14,648 nt of DNA from DATFRX01 sp035630615 (lineage in GTDB: Bacteria; Actinomycetota; Actinomycetes; Propionibacteriales; Nocardioidaceae): contig DASQKI010000048.1 of assembly GCA_035630615.1 (NCBI GenBank), positions 1-14,648 of the forward strand. The letters run 5' to 3'. A model generated the notes under the pieces. That model was not told the origin of the DNA and did no database searches. It saw nothing but the letters and a program-made list of their open reading frames with translations. Positions 14,183 to 14,648 of the stretch are shown here, piece after piece; position 1 is the first letter of the stretch; every line of letters begins with the position of its first letter. The position numbers and the translations under genes were made by a program.

Positions 14183-14648
14183 GATCAACTCGGGAAAACG
14201 ACCAGATGCCTGGCGCACGCCCACTCCTACGACGCCGTGCTGGAAGCACTGCGGATGCTGGTCGATCGGCGTGAGGAGCTCACCCGAGCCAGGGTCCAGA
14301 CCGTCAACCGGCTGCAACGACTGCTGTCTGAACTCCTGCCCGGGCAGGCGAAGAAGGACATCACAGCCCTGCAGGCGAAGGCGATGCTCGCTGGCGTGCG
14401 TCCGCGGGACCTGGCTGGGAAGACCTGCCGCCGGCTCGCCGCCGAGCAGCTCACCGACCTGATCGCGATCGACAAGAAGATCAAGGCCTCGACCAAGGAA
14501 CTCAAGGCCATGGTGCTCGCACGCGGATCGACCCTGATGGACCTGCCCGGCATCGGCCCCGTCGTCGCCGCCCGGATCCTCGCCGACGTCGGCGACGTCG
14601 CTCGGTTCTCTGACCGGAACCGGTTCGCGTCCTGGACCGGCACCGCAC
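14183..14648 (+). pseudogene. 5'-truncated IS110-family transposase (continues past the edge)
   Basis: The frame is open from the left through 14648 and encodes SYDAVLEALRMLVDRREELT (from about 14225), TVNRLQRLLSELLPG, then GSTLMDLPGIGPVVAARILA and RFASWTGTA. This is the linker plus the Transposase_20 (PF02371-type) domain of IS110 proteins, with its GIGP helix-hairpin-helix and the start of the catalytic-serine domain. The roughly 150-residue N-terminal DEDD nuclease domain is absent: upstream sequence is the start of the divergent P-loop gene. The element is therefore decayed at this end. The right end is not in the window. Confidence 0.85.

Overview
The window is high-GC DNA with GTG and TTG starts, weak U-tracts after hairpins and gene families typical of Actinomycetota: a BTAD/nSTAND/WD40 regulator, AzlCD, a secreted M43 metalloprotease and an IS110 transposase. 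A filamentous actinomycete, perhaps of the Pseudonocardiaceae or Streptomyces type, is my inference. There is no marker gene to fix the genus. No CRISPR array, rRNA or complete mobile element is visible.

Left part (1-7060). A complete tRNA-Arg(ACG) at 67-139 is followed by a decayed toxin-antitoxin-like locus (216-687, minus). Next comes a two-gene minus-strand operon: a small protein with 19-residue repeats, then a secreted vanadium-haloperoxidase/PAP2-type enzyme. The two genes share a 29-nt identical sequence around their start codons. Divergent from them is a very large regulator (2512-6846) with a SARP-type DNA-binding domain, BTAD, STAND NTPase, one membrane span and a WD40 propeller. 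At 7033-7054 there is a near-copy of the anticodon-to-T-arm part of the tRNA-Arg. The stretch between may therefore be an old integration into that tRNA.

Middle (7300-11010). It holds a VOC/glyoxalase-like protein, a very short ribbon-helix-helix antitoxin-like ORF, and the C-terminal remnant of a PD-(D/E)XK restriction endonuclease in a frame with no usable start. These are followed by the AzlC-AzlD exporter pair. Divergent from azlC is a regulator fusing an OmpR-type winged helix to an alpha/beta hydrolase with an intact Ser-Asp-His triad. Two palindromes lie in the shared promoter region.

Right part (11010-14648). It holds a hemerythrin-like protein, a long gene-poor stretch with a degenerate tRNA-Val(UAC)-like sequence, a secreted M43 metalloprotease, a small P-loop kinase-like protein, and a 5'-truncated IS110 transposase running off the edge. 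Overall this is an accessory region with several decayed defence or mobile parts. The two most system-like units are the repeat protein/haloperoxidase operon facing the membrane STAND regulator, and AzlCD facing the hydrolase-fused regulator.
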